A stretch of DNA of 64,000 bases from Niastella populi. Lineage in GTDB: Bacteria; Bacteroidota; Bacteroidia; Chitinophagales; Chitinophagaceae. Made by a program: the position numbers and the translations under genes. Shown one piece after another: positions 7,725 through 16,051 of this stretch. Within the stretch, counting starts at the first letter, position 1. Each line of letters starts with the position of its first letter. The notes below the pieces were generated by a model. The model saw only the letters and a list, made by a program, of their open reading frames with translations, searched no databases and had not been told where the DNA came from. Location: assembly GCF_002078015.1 (NCBI RefSeq), contig NZ_LWBP01000204.1:1-64000 (forward strand), in the 5' to 3' direction.

Positions 7725-7778
7725 AGATGAAGTGTGCGACGCAACGGAAGCTTCATAGGCTATCTGGTGCCGGATACA
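7725..7778 (+). ncRNA. Candidate structured leader element of tuf
   Basis: Contains GTGCGACGCAACGGA (7734-7748), also present in the rpoB-rpoC spacer at 24987-25001. Downstream is a small hairpin TATC-tggtgccg-GATA that matches GTTAC-tgtcgccg-GTAAC in the other copy: the loop is conserved and both stem strands changed together. Here ATGAAG and CTTCAT also flank the 15-mer and could pair. Shared sequence plus apparent compensatory change suggests a structured RNA or processing element. Function is unknown. Confidence 0.45.
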
Positions 7779-7857
7779 TAAATCCTTTCTTCCTGCAAGG
7801 GAAAAAAGGACGAGTTTTGTAATTATTTAATAAAACCACAACTAAAAACAGATAACG

Positions 7858-9045
7858 ATGTCAAAAGAGACTTTCAAGAGGGATAAACCTCACGTTAACG
7901 TTGGTACCATCGGTCACATTGACCACGGTAAAACTACTTTAACTGCCGCTATCACCACCATTTTGTCTAAATCTGGTCTGGCGCAGGCAAAAAAATATGA
8001 CGAGATCGATGCAGCTCCTGAGGAAAAAGAGCGTGGTATCACTATCAACACCGCGCACGTTGAGTATCAAACTGCAAATCGTCACTATGCACACGTGGAT
8101 TGCCCCGGTCACGCTGACTATGTGAAGAACATGATCACCGGTGCTGCCCAGATGGATGGTGCTATTCTGGTTGTGGCTGCTACAGATGGTCCTATGCCCC
8201 AAACAAAAGAACACATCCTGCTTGCTCGTCAGGTAGGCGTTCCCCGTATGGTGGTATTTATGAATAAAGTTGACCTGGTTGATGACCCGGAGTTACTTGA
8301 GCTGGTTGAAATGGAAATCCGCGAGCTGTTAAGCTTCTACGGTTTCGACGGCGACAACACTCCTATCATCAAGGGTTCTGCAACCGGCGCTTTGGCTGGT
8401 GAAGAAAAATGGGTTAAAGCTGTTGAAGAGCTGATGGCAGCTGTTGATACTTACATTCCTCTGCCTCCTCGTCCGGTTGACCAACCGTTCCTGATGTCTG
8501 TTGAAGACGTATTCTCTATCACTGGTCGTGGTACTGTTGCTACTGGTCGTATAGAAAGAGGCCGTATCAAAGTTGGTGAAGGTGTAGAGATCGTAGGTCT
8601 GGTTGAAAAACCAATCGTTTCTACTGTAACAGGTGTGGAAATGTTCCGCAAACTGTTAGACGAAGGTGAAGCTGGTGATAACGCAGGTCTGCTGTTACGT
8701 GGTATCGATAAAAAAGATATCCGTCGCGGTATGGTAATCGTAAAACCAGGTTCTATCACTCCTCACACTGAGTTCAAAGGTGAAGTTTACGTACTGAGCA
8801 AAGAAGAAGGTGGACGTCACACGCCATTCTTTAACAAATATCGTCCTCAGTTCTACTTCCGTACTACTGACGTTACCGGTGAAGTAGAATTACCAGCTGG
8901 TACTGAGATGGTAATGCCTGGTGATAACACCAACCTGCACGTTAAGCTGATTCAGCCTATTGCGATGGAAAAAGGTCTGAAATTCGCCATCCGTGAAGGT
9001 GGCCGTACAGTAGGTGCTGGTCAGGTAACTGAAATCCTGAAATAA
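7858..9045 (+). CDS. tuf: Elongation factor Tu
   Basis: 395 residues, full length. The GTPase domain (1-205) has G1 [10 protein letters not shown]2 RGITI, G3 DCPGH and G4 NKVD; domains II and III follow. It carries aminoacyl-tRNA to the ribosomal A site. The gene sits between four tRNAs and tRNA-Trp/secE/nusG. A 270-base leader with the conserved element lies upstream and a hairpin terminator downstream. Strong codon bias fits high expression. Confidence 0.99.
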   Translation: MSKETFKRDKPHVNVGTIGHIDHGKTTLTAAITTILSKSGLAQAKKYDEIDAAPEEKERGITINTAHVEYQTANRHYAHVDCPGHADYVKNMITGAAQMDGAILVVAATDGPMPQTKEHILLARQVGVPRMVVFMNKVDLVDDPELLELVEMEIRELLSFYGFDGDNTPIIKGSATGALAGEEKWVKAVEELMAAVDTYIPLPPRPVDQPFLMSVEDVFSITGRGTVATGRIERGRIKVGEGVEIVGLVEKPIVSTVTGVEMFRKLLDEGEAGDNAGLLLRGIDKKDIRRGMVIVKPGSITPHTEFKGEVYVLSKEEGGRHTPFFNKYRPQFYFRTTDVTGEVELPAGTEMVMPGDNTNLHVKLIQPIAMEKGLKFAIREGGRTVGAGQVTEILK

Positions 9046-9100
9046 CATTCCGGCTTTACTTAACAGTGGAGAACTAGGAGTTTTATTCTTAGTATATTTG

Positions 9101-9140
9101 CAAAGTACTTGAGCTTTTACCGTTCAGGTACTTTGTTTTC
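9101..9140 (+). terminator. Terminator downstream of tuf
   Basis: Stem CAAAGTACTTGA (9101-9112) / TCAGGTACTTTG (9124-9135) with one mismatch, followed by TTTTC. It would separate tuf from tRNA-Trp. An exact -7 box, TATATTTG (9093-9100), ends right at the base of the stem. Confidence 0.65.
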
Positions 9141-9214
9141 TAATAAAAGATCTTTTACGCCGAACGCATATGTTTAATGCGTTACGTGTTGATCATTAAG
9201 TGTTTGGCGTACTT

Positions 9215-9285
9215 ACGGGCATAGTTCAACGGTAGAATAGAGGTCTCCAAAACCTTCGATCTGGGTTCGAATCCTAGTGCCCGTG
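9215..9285 (+). tRNA. tRNA-Trp (anticodon CCA)
   Basis: Acceptor acgggca/tgcccgt, anticodon CCA in the stem gaggt/acctt, T loop ttcgaat. 71 bases, no encoded 3' CCA. It lies between tuf and secE, its usual place in many bacteria. Confidence 0.96.
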
Positions 9286-9385
9286 CTACACTAATGTGCT
9301 AATTAGCCAATGGGGTGGAATTTTGAATTTGTGTTTAAAATTGTATTCCCATTTGCTAATTTTCATATTTGCTAATCTTCTGAAC

Positions 9386-9577
9386 ATGAATAAGATATCA
9401 ACATACCTGAAGGAATCTTACCGGGAGCTGATTGAAAAGGTGACCTGGCCTACATGGTTGCAGTTGCAGCAATCTACGGTGATAGTGCTGGTAGCTACCT
9501 TGTTGGTCACCGGGGTGGTATGGGTTATGGACCTGGTTGCCCAACAAGCCCTTAAATTTATATATTCACTTATTTGA
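9386..9577 (+). CDS. secE: Preprotein translocase subunit SecE
   Basis: 63 residues: an amphipathic N-terminal segment with the hallmark ELIEKVTWPTW (residues 14-24) and one transmembrane helix (about 31-55). It clamps SecY in the inner membrane. I chose the ATG at 9386; an upstream in-frame extension to 9296 runs into tRNA-flanking sequence and has no family similarity. nusG follows 2 bases later. Confidence 0.96.
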   Translation: MNKISTYLKESYRELIEKVTWPTWLQLQQSTVIVLVATLLVTGVVWVMDLVAQQALKFIYSLI

Positions 9578-9579
9578 TA

Positions 9580-10146
9580 ATGGAACAAGCTACTCAACAA
9601 CAAGAAACTAAATGGTATGTGCTGCGGGTGGTGAGCGGCAAAGAGCGCAAGGTAAAAGAATACCTTGACAAGGAGATATCCCGTGGTGGCTGGGGCGAAG
9701 TGGTTAAGCAAGTGTTTCTGCCTGTGGAAAAGGTTTATAAAGTGCAGAATGGTAAAAAGGTGATGCGTGAAAGGAACTATTACCCGGGCTATGTAATGAT
9801 TGAAGTGCTGGAGAATAAGTTGTCTGACGATTTACGTGAAGCTATTAAAAATACAACCAATGTGATCCATTTCCTGGGTAAGGAAAATCCTATTGCGCTT
9901 AGGAAAGCCGAAGTAAATAAAATGCTCGGTAAAATGGATGAAATGGCCGAAACCGGTGGTGTAAGCATGAGTGAGCCATTTATTGTTGGGGAAACCATCA
10001 AGATCATCGAAGGACCGTTTAACGACTTCAATGGTATTATTGAGGAAGTGAACGACGAGAAGAAGAAGTTGAAAGTTACGGTGAAGATCTTCGGCCGTTC
10101 TACGCCGGTAGAATTGAACTACATGCAGGTTGAAAAGTTAGCGTAA
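9580..10146 (+). CDS. nusG: Transcription termination/antitermination protein NusG
   Basis: 188 residues. The NGN domain (1-115) contains WYVLRVVSGKERKVKEYL and NYYPGYVMIEV; the C-terminal KOW domain (135-188) contains FNDFNGIIEEVNDEKKKLKVTVKIFGR. It links RNA polymerase to Rho and to the ribosome. The start is ATG 9580, two bases after the secE stop. A strong terminator follows, so it is not directly co-transcribed with rplK here. Confidence 0.98.
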   Translation: MEQATQQQETKWYVLRVVSGKERKVKEYLDKEISRGGWGEVVKQVFLPVEKVYKVQNGKKVMRERNYYPGYVMIEVLENKLSDDLREAIKNTTNVIHFLGKENPIALRKAEVNKMLGKMDEMAETGGVSMSEPFIVGETIKIIEGPFNDFNGIIEEVNDEKKKLKVTVKIFGRSTPVELNYMQVEKLA

Positions 10147-10175
10147 TTAACAATTCGCCTTAAAATACTAATAGG

Positions 10176-10204
10176 ACATCTGCTTTCGGGCAGATGTTTT
10201 TTTT
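10176..10204 (+). terminator. Rho-independent terminator of secE-nusG
   Basis: Stem ACATCTGC (10176-10183) / GCAGATGT (10190-10197) followed by an uninterrupted T tract. Confidence 0.9.
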
Positions 10205-10216
10205 TGAGTAAATCGA

Positions 10217-10246
10217 TAAAAAAACCTTTCCGCATCGGGAAAGGTT
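10217..10246 (-). terminator. Terminator of the histone-like gene
   Basis: Stem AACCTTTCC (10223-10231) / GGAAAGGTT (10238-10246). On the minus strand it is followed by a T tract. A T-rich run on the plus side could let it work in both directions. Confidence 0.8.
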
Positions 10247-10281
10247 AATTTTTTTTGATGTAGCAAAACACGGGGAGTTGC

Positions 10282-10908
10282 TTACACATTCTCTTCATCA
10301 TCGTCATCTTCGTCAGTGTCGTCTTCTTCAACAGTTTCCTCGATGGCGTTATCATCATCGTCAGAATCGGTATCAACATCTTCATCATCTCCATCAACAT
10401 CTTCAACGGCATCTGTATCATCAGTGTCATCCATATCGATATCAGTATCCACATCTACATCTGTATCGGTTTCAGCCTCGGTAGCATCAACATCCTCATC
10501 AAATACAGGAGGAATAACTATTGGTTCTTTTTCCTGTATTGGTTCTGGCTTAGATACGGCTCTTTTTTTAGAAGGCGATTTTTTCGCTGCTTTCTTCGCT
10601 GCTTTTTTTACCGGTGCTTTAGTTGCAACTTTTTTAGCGGCTTTCTTGGCGGCTTTTTTTGCTGCTTTTTTGGGAGCGGCTTTCTTAGCAGCTTTCTTAA
10701 CGGCTTTTTTTGCTCCTTTTTTGGCGGCTTTTTTTGCTCCTTTCTTGGGAGCTGCTTTCTTGGGAGCGGCTTTCTTGGCAGCTTTTTTAGCGGCTTTCTT
10801 TGCGGCTTTTTTCACGGCCTTTTTGGCCACTTTTTTGGCCGGTGATTTTTTCTTCGCTGCTTTCTTAGGAGCTGCTTTTTTAGCTGCTTTTTTCTTTGCT
10901 TTGGCCAT
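10282..10908 (-). CDS. Histone H1-like lysine/alanine-rich protein with long acidic tail
   Basis: 208 residues in two opposite halves. Residues 1-120 are made of AAKKAAKK/AAPKK-type repeats with no acidic residue, like bacterial H1-like proteins (chlamydial Hc2, Pseudomonas AlgP) that bind DNA or RNA non-specifically. A short proline-rich hinge (about 121-136) follows. Residues 137-208 are almost wholly Asp, Glu, Thr and Val, strongly acidic and lacking lysine and arginine. The acidic tail recalls those of HMGB proteins and histone chaperones, which tune DNA binding. The gene is on the minus strand between nusG and rplK and splits that cluster. The complementary strand is also open for more than 200 codons, a by-product of the repeats. 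Copy number of repeats may vary between strains. Confidence 0.85.
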   Translation of the reverse strand: MAKAKKKAAKKAAPKKAAKKKSPAKKVAKKAVKKAAKKAAKKAAKKAAPKKAAPKKGAKKAAKKGAKKAVKKAAKKAAPKKAAKKAAKKAAKKVATKAPVKKAAKKAAKKSPSKKRAVSKPEPIQEKEPIVIPPVFDEDVDATEAETDTDVDVDTDIDMDDTDDTDAVEDVDGDDEDVDTDSDDDDNAIEETVEEDDTDEDDDDEENV

Positions 10909-11757
10909 AGTGTTGATGTGTTTTTTGTTGTTGGTTAATTTCTATAAGAAGAAGCGTTGTTATAATTAAACGCAAAAGCTACGTATAAATATTCAAAAAA
11001 TAAAAAACTACGTGCATTTTGCTAACAGTAGTTCTGCTTTCTAATGCCTGATCCTGTTATAATTGGCTATACTGCTTGCAAAATTCCGGCCATCATTGAT
11101 GGGTTTTTATGAGGTATTCATGCCCTTTATCCATACGCGCCTGTTAATTCGGTTGGATTATTGCACCGCTGGCTGTATCCCTTATCAGGTAAGCGTTTCA
11201 GCCAATGGCCACATCTCGCCTGGTGTGCTGCAGGTGGTTGAAATGCCCGGTTGTGATCATAGGAAATCTTAGATCGTCACATGGCAAACTTAGTACATCG
11301 ATTGCATAATTGTCGAATGCAAAACCATAAAGCGCTTAACCGGCATGTGTTCATTTGCGACCGCTTGAAAATGCAACTTATTTGATTACAAAAGAGGGTG
11401 GTGATGGTGCAGATGAATGCATGTAAGTGATGTTTGTATGTAAGCAATCAGATAGATGATTAGGTGTGCCAAGGAATAGGAATATGGTTTCAAGGCTACA
11501 ATTAGCATGCAGGAGGGTAGGGCTTACACCCGGTAGGTGCGGGGCTGGTAATGGAATGCAAGCAACGAACCTGAGCTCCTGAATTGCCATATAAACCGGC
11601 ACAGGTGTTTACCACCAGCAAGCCAACAGAGGAGCAAGGGCTATTATTGGCCGGGTGCATTGGTGACGCTTTAAATTCCTGAACGGCTACCAGGTAACCT
11701 GATGCGGGAGCCGTATCTGGCGTAAATTGCAGCCGTTTTCCACCTTTTGAAGAAGTA
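10909..11757. other. Long spacer between histone-like gene and rplK promoter
   Basis: About 850 bases without a supportable gene. A minus-strand frame without a plausible start (11502 to about 11780) reads QFTPDTAPASGYLVAVQEF, which looks protein-like and may be a remnant of a secreted-protein gene; support is weak. No hairpin terminator or tRNA seen. Confidence 0.4.
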
Positions 11758-11787
11758 TTGTTTTTTTCAAAACTTTCGTTACCTTTG
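11758..11787 (+). promoter_or_regulatory. Promoter of the rplK-rplA-rplJ-rplL operon
   Basis: TTG (11758-11760), a 19-base spacer and an exact -7 box TACCTTTG (11780-11787). It is ~120 bases ahead of rplK. Confidence 0.8.
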
Positions 11788-11854
11788 CGACCCCAAAAGA
11801 AAGTTCTTTTTAGTTCCCCTAAAACAAGGGATCAGAGGAATTTGGGAGATCAAG

Positions 11855-11876
11855 TAGTTCCGGTGAAACGGAGCGA
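11855..11876 (+). promoter_or_regulatory. Hairpin in rplK leader (possible L1 binding site)
   Basis: TCCG-GTGAAA-CGGA stem-loop (11859-11872) in the untranslated leader of the L11-L1 operon. L1 represses its own operon by binding such a leader in other bacteria. The assignment here is inference from position only. Confidence 0.3.
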
Positions 11877-11907
11877 ACCATCGTTTGAACCAATAAATCA
11901 GTAAATC

Positions 11908-12351
11908 ATGGCAAAAGAAATTACCGGCTTCGTAAAGCTACAGGTAAAAGGCGGCCAGGCTAATCCGGCTCCTCCTGTAGGTCCTGCACTGGGTTCCAAG
12001 GGTATCAATATCATGGAATTCTGCAAACAATTCAACGCCCGCACGCAGGATAAAATGGGCAAAGTACTTCCTGTATTAATCACCGTTTATTCCGACAAAT
12101 CGTTCGAGTTTGTAATTAAAACTCCTCCTGCAGCCGTTCAGTTGCTGGAAGCTGCTAAACTGCAAAGCGGTTCTAAAGAACCTAACCGTAATAAGGTTGG
12201 TAAAGTGAACTGGACACAGGTAGAGGCAATTGCGAAAGACAAAATGCCCGACCTGAATTGTTTCACCCTGGAAAGTGCTATGCGCATGGTGGCTGGTACA
12301 GCCCGCAGCATGGGTCTTACCGTTGATGGTAATGCTCCCTGGGAAAATTAA
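11908..12351 (+). CDS. rplK: 50S ribosomal protein uL11
   Basis: 147 residues. The N-terminal domain has [21 protein letters not shown]; the C-terminal domain binds 23S rRNA at the GTPase-associated centre ([28 protein letters not shown]). It is the first gene of an operon with rplA 38 bases downstream and its own promoter. Confidence 0.99.
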   Translation: MAKEITGFVKLQVKGGQANPAPPVGPALGSKGINIMEFCKQFNARTQDKMGKVLPVLITVYSDKSFEFVIKTPPAAVQLLEAAKLQSGSKEPNRNKVGKVNWTQVEAIAKDKMPDLNCFTLESAMRMVAGTARSMGLTVDGNAPWEN

Positions 12352-12395
12352 TTGTTCACTTCCCGGGTAGCCGGGATTCTTAAAACTGAATGACA

Positions 12396-13091
12396 ATGGG
12401 AAGAATTCCTAAAAAAAGAAAAGCAGTTGACGCTAAAGTCGATAAAAATAAAGTGTACTCACTGAAAGAGGCTTCCTCTATCGTGAAAACCGTTAATACA
12501 ACAAAGTTTGACGCATCTGTAGACATTCACATCCGCCTGGGTGTTGACCCGAAGAAAGCCGACCAGGCTATTCGTGGTACTGTTACCCTGCCACATGGTA
12601 CCGGTAAAACCAAAAAAGTACTGGTATTATGTACCCCCGATAAAGAAGCTGATGCAAAATCAGCCGGCGCCGATTTTGTTGGCCTGGATGAGTTTGTTCA
12701 AAAAATTGAAGGTGGCTGGACAGACGTAGACGTTATCATCGCTACGCCTTCAGTGATGCCTAAAATTGGTAAACTGGGTAAGATCTTAGGTCCCCGTAAC
12801 CTGATGCCCAATCCAAAAACAGGTACTGTTACCAATGATGTGGCTGCTGCCGTAAATGAGGTGAAAGGTGGTAAGATCGCTTTCAAGGTTGATAAAGCTG
12901 GTATCGTTCACGCTTCTATCGGCCGCGTAAGCTTCAGCCCTGAGAAGATAGCCGAGAACAGTCACGAGCTGATCAACGCCATCGTAAAGGCAAAGCCTTC
13001 TTCTGCAAAAGGCACTTACCTGAAAAGCGTGTTCATGGCAAGTTCTATGAGCCCTGCTATTGCAGTTGACACAAAATCTTTAATGAACTAA
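12396..13091 (+). CDS. rplA: 50S ribosomal protein uL1
   Basis: About 231 residues, the normal length. Contains the L1 signature regions [27 protein letters not shown] and [14 protein letters not shown]. It forms the L1 stalk that moves E-site tRNA and probably represses the rplK-rplA mRNA. Two in-frame ATGs are available, at 12390 and 12396; the second gives MGRIPKKRK, closer to usual L1 N-termini. Confidence 0.98.
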   Translation: MGRIPKKRKAVDAKVDKNKVYSLKEASSIVKTVNTTKFDASVDIHIRLGVDPKKADQAIRGTVTLPHGTGKTKKVLVLCTPDKEADAKSAGADFVGLDEFVQKIEGGWTDVDVIIATPSVMPKIGKLGKILGPRNLMPNPKTGTVTNDVAAAVNEVKGGKIAFKVDKAGIVHASIGRVSFSPEKIAENSHELINAIVKAKPSSAKGTYLKSVFMASSMSPAIAVDTKSLMN

Positions 13092-13099
13092 ACTTTAAT

Positions 13100-13145
13100 A
13101 ACGCGACGAAGTAATTCTGCCCAAAGCGGAATAACGAGCGAAACC
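13100..13145 (+). promoter_or_regulatory. Candidate L10 leader upstream of rplJ
   Basis: Hairpin ATTCTGC (13114-13120) / GCGGAAT (13126-13132), bordered by the purine-rich segments gcgacgaagt and aacgagcgaaac, in the 71-base gap before rplJ. L10(L12)4 represses rplJL through a kink-turn leader at this position in many bacteria. Identification is by position and shape only. Confidence 0.4.
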
Positions 13146-13162
13146 AACAAAATTTTAGCGTT

Positions 13163-13696
13163 ATGACAAAACAGGAAAAAAACGACGTAATTGAAGTATT
13201 GAAGGAGAAATTTTCTCAATACAACAATTTCTATGTTACAAATACAGAATCATTATCTGTTGAGCAGGTAGGCAACCTGCGCCGGGTATGTTTCAATAAG
13301 AAAGTTGAAATGAAAGTTGCCAAAAATACCCTGATCCGCAAGGCGCTCGAAGCACTTGATGAGAAAAGGTATGCAGGCATGTTCGATTCACTGCATGGTG
13401 TTACAGCCTTGATGTTCAGCGAGAACCCCAAGGAACCAGCGCTGATCATCAGCGACTTCCGTAAGGCTGGTAAAAAAGATGCTACCAAACCCGAGCTGAA
13501 AGCCGCCTTCATCGATGGCGATGTTTTTATGGGCGACAACCAATTGCAGACACTGACCACCCTGAAAAGCAAAAACGACCTTATCGGGGAGATCATTGGC
13601 TTGCTTCAGTCACCTGCCAAGAATGTTATCAGCGGCCTGAACGCCGGCAACAAACTAGCTGGTTTGATCAAAGCGCTCGAAGATCGCGCTCAGTAA
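13163..13696 (+). CDS. rplJ: 50S ribosomal protein uL10
   Basis: 177 residues: an RNA-binding N-terminal domain (MTKQEKNDVIEVLKEKF, RRVCFNKKVEMKVAKNTLIRKAL) and a C-terminal helix that holds L7/L12 dimers (QSPAKNVISGLNAGNKLAGLIKAL). It forms the base of the ribosomal stalk. A 158-base gap with a small AACCCT/AGGGTT hairpin separates it from rplL; this may adjust the L10:L12 ratio. Confidence 0.98.
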   Translation: MTKQEKNDVIEVLKEKFSQYNNFYVTNTESLSVEQVGNLRRVCFNKKVEMKVAKNTLIRKALEALDEKRYAGMFDSLHGVTALMFSENPKEPALIISDFRKAGKKDATKPELKAAFIDGDVFMGDNQLQTLTTLKSKNDLIGEIIGLLQSPAKNVISGLNAGNKLAGLIKALEDRAQ

Positions 13697-13854
13697 TTTT
13701 GATTTTATGATTTAGCGGTGCCAGGATCTGCATCCTGTATCGTTGAATTGAAAGATCTCAAAATAACAACCCTTGCCTGAGGGTTAAATACAATCAAAAT
13801 TTTTTTAAACATCCGCCGGAGCACAGGCAATGAAGGCGGGAAAAATTTACAACA

Positions 13855-14229
13855 ATGGCAGATTTAAAAGCATTCGCAGAGCAGTTAGTAAGCCTGACTG
13901 TTAAAGAAGTTAACGAGTTAGCTAAAATCCTGAAAGAAGAGTATGGCATTGAGCCTGCAGCTGCTGCTGTAGCTGTAGCTGCTGGTCCTGCTGGTCCTGC
14001 TGCTGCTGCTGAAGAAAAAACTGCGTTCGACGTTATCCTGAAAAATGGTGGCGCTAACAAACTGAACGTTGTTAAAGTAGTTAAAGAATTAACTGGTCTT
14101 GGTCTGAAAGAAGCTAAAGACTTAGTTGATGGCGCTCCAAAACCAGTTAAAGAAGGTATCAGCAAAGCTGATGCTGACGCTCTGGTTGCCAAGCTGAAAG
14201 AAGCTGGTGCCGAAGTGGAAGTTAAGTAA
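13855..14229 (+). CDS. rplL: 50S ribosomal protein bL12 (L7/L12)
   Basis: 124 residues: N-terminal dimerisation helices, an Ala/Gly/Pro hinge (about residues 38-52) and a C-terminal factor-binding domain ([41 protein letters not shown]). It recruits EF-Tu and EF-G. Unlike most bacteria, rpoB does not follow directly: a terminator and a LacI/SusCD locus come first. Confidence 0.99.
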   Translation: MADLKAFAEQLVSLTVKEVNELAKILKEEYGIEPAAAAVAVAAGPAGPAAAAEEKTAFDVILKNGGANKLNVVKVVKELTGLGLKEAKDLVDGAPKPVKEGISKADADALVAKLKEAGAEVEVK

Positions 14230-14255
14230 TTGAACTTTCAATCAAGCTATAATTG

Positions 14256-14282
14256 CCCCGGTGTAAACACCGGGGTTTTTTT
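14256..14282 (+). terminator. Rho-independent terminator of rplKAJL
   Basis: Perfect 8-bp GC-rich stem CCCCGGTG (14256-14263) / CACCGGGG (14268-14275), loop TAAA, then seven T residues. It ends the ribosomal operon before lacI and uncouples rpoBC. Confidence 0.95.
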
Positions 14283-14359
14283 ATATATGGGCGAAATCCA
14301 GTTTTGTAAGTTTTATTTTCATAGTTTAGTAGTCTCCTTTATATAACATATAATCAAAT

Positions 14360-15394
14360 ATGAAAAGGGTCTCCCTCAAAGATATTGCCCGCATTGCCGG
14401 TGTTTCGCCCTCAACTGTATCGTTTGTATTGAATGGCAAGGCAAAACAAATGCGAATTAGTGAAGCGCTTGCCAGTAAGATCATGGAAGTGGCCAAAAAA
14501 GAAGGATACCACCCTAATCCTGTTGCGGTAAGTCTGCGAACCGGTAAATCACAAATACTCGGCCTGATCGTTGAAACTATTTCAGGTAACTTTTTTGCCT
14601 CTCTTTCACGCATCATTGAAGACGAAGCTGCCCGCTTTGGCTATAAAGTCGTTTATACAAGCACTGAAAATAATCGCCAGAAGGGTAAGGAACTGATTGG
14701 GATGCTTTCCCAACGTCAGGTTGATGGCTATATAATAACGCCTACACCGGGCATGGAGCAGGACATCAAAGAGCTGATTGCAGATAATAAACCGGTGGTC
14801 CTTATGGATAGTTATTTCCCGGGAATCGATGTGCCGCATGTGCTGGTGAATAATTACGAAGGCGTACTGAAGGGCATGGCCCATCTGATAGAAAAAGGGT
14901 ACCGGCGTGTAGGATTTGTGACCGTTGATCTGAACCTTGTTCAGATGGAAGAACGTTTAAAAGCTTTTCAGGACAGTATGCATAAAGCGGGGTTACCTAC
15001 CGATGATCTTGTGCTTAGTATAAAATATGAAGAAGATAAGGAACAGGGCATTCACCAGGTTACTTCATTTATTCAGAATACACCTGACCTGGAGGCTGTT
15101 TTCTTTGCCACAAACTACCTGGGTTTGCTGGGTTTGGAAAGTATTCACAGGCTTGGCCTGAAGTTGCCAGATGATTTAGCCATGATCGTGTTCGATGATC
15201 ATGATGTTTTCCGCCTATACCCCCCTGGTATTACCTGTATTCGGCAGCCGGCCGAAGAGATTGCAAAAACAGCCTTGGAATTGCTGATGGAACAATTGGG
15301 CAAAGGGAATAATGGAGGGGAAAGTAAGATTGAAATTTCGCCTGGTTTAGTTGTAAGAGGAACGACCGAGTATGGTCAGAAAGTAAATAAATAG
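14360..15394 (+). CDS. LacI/GalR-family transcriptional regulator
   Basis: 344 residues. The N-terminal helix-turn-helix with hinge helix (VSLKDIARIAGVSPSTVSFVLNG; NPVAVSLRTGKS) is followed by a periplasmic-binding-protein-like sensor domain (about residues 62-335) with ILGLIVETISGNFF and LAMIVFDDHDVF. Such proteins bind a sugar or phosphosugar and control nearby transport genes. It lies directly upstream of a SusC/SusD pair on the same strand, with a palindrome-rich spacer between, so regulation of that pair is likely (inference). The ligand is not predictable. Confidence 0.93.
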   Translation: MKRVSLKDIARIAGVSPSTVSFVLNGKAKQMRISEALASKIMEVAKKEGYHPNPVAVSLRTGKSQILGLIVETISGNFFASLSRIIEDEAARFGYKVVYTSTENNRQKGKELIGMLSQRQVDGYIITPTPGMEQDIKELIADNKPVVLMDSYFPGIDVPHVLVNNYEGVLKGMAHLIEKGYRRVGFVTVDLNLVQMEERLKAFQDSMHKAGLPTDDLVLSIKYEEDKEQGIHQVTSFIQNTPDLEAVFFATNYLGLLGLESIHRLGLKLPDDLAMIVFDDHDVFRLYPPGITCIRQPAEEIAKTALELLMEQLGKGNNGGESKIEISPGLVVRGTTEYGQKVNK

Positions 15395-15428
15395 AACTTC
15401 AAAAATAAACGGTGGCAAATAAATGGCT

Positions 15429-15655
15429 GCAAAATTTTGCGTTCTCCTGATGCCATAACCGAACACTATCTTCAATAATACTCACGCCTGTAACTGTATA
15501 ACCAGTTAGGTTAGCCATAACTGGTTTACATAAAACAATGCAAACCTCTCTGCATAGCCTGCGGTTTTATGCGCGTAAAAAATAACTGTTATTTCATGAT
15601 AAATATTTTGCAAAAACGTTTTAGAATCGCTAATTTTAATTTGTAAAAAACGATT
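15429..15655. promoter_or_regulatory. Palindrome-rich regulatory spacer upstream of susC
   Basis: Several perfect dyads lie in this stretch: GCAAAATTTTGC (15429-15440), AACCAGTTA/TAACTGGTT (15500-15508/15518-15526), AAATAAC-t-GTTATTT (15580-15594) and AAAACGTTTT (15614-15623), plus the related AAAACGATTT about 30 bases on. The dyads with central CG resemble LacI-family operators and would be the first candidates for the neighbouring regulator. Confidence 0.5.
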
Positions 15656-15993
15656 TCCTCAAAACATTGCCATATGCATATTGCTAATTCTTTTTGCAGT
15701 TGTAAACAGGCGTATTGCCATTCTTGTTTCAGGCCTGGATAATAGTAAAGGAGTGAGTTCGTCCCATGAAAAATAACAGGTGCCTTACATGATCGAAGGA
15801 GTTTGACCAGATTTTTTTGTTAAGGTAGCCATCCACTTAAAACCCCACTTAACCCTTGGTATGATAAGCCGGAGTTGACAATCAAACTCCCGCAATTGTG
15901 TGCCATTTCAAAATGGCAAGCATAGTATATGCCTGGAAAACATTTAAAAAACCTACTCGAATTTTAGGAATGTAATTGTCTGTGATTCGGGTA

Positions 15994-16001
15994 TACTTTT
16001 G
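15994..16001 (+). promoter_or_regulatory. Candidate -7 box of susC
   Basis: TACTTTTG fits TAnnTTTG and lies 50 bases before the susC ATG. A TTG at 15976-15978 has only a 15-base spacer, so the -33 element is uncertain. Confidence 0.5.
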
Positions 16002-16051
16002 CTCTTGTTGCTATAACGATATAGTATTTATTAACAAACCAAAACTTGCGT

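Noticed and set aside
10316-10969. 217-codon plus-strand open frame opposite the histone-like gene (Ser-rich then Ala/Phe-rich)
   Set aside because: It is the complement of Lys/Ala and Asp/Glu repeat codons; such repeats rarely contain stops on either strand. No family features; the minus-strand protein is the recognisable one.
11063-11272. 69-codon plus-strand frame in the nusG-rplK gap
   Set aside because: No family features, no ribosome site or terminator, atypical codon use.
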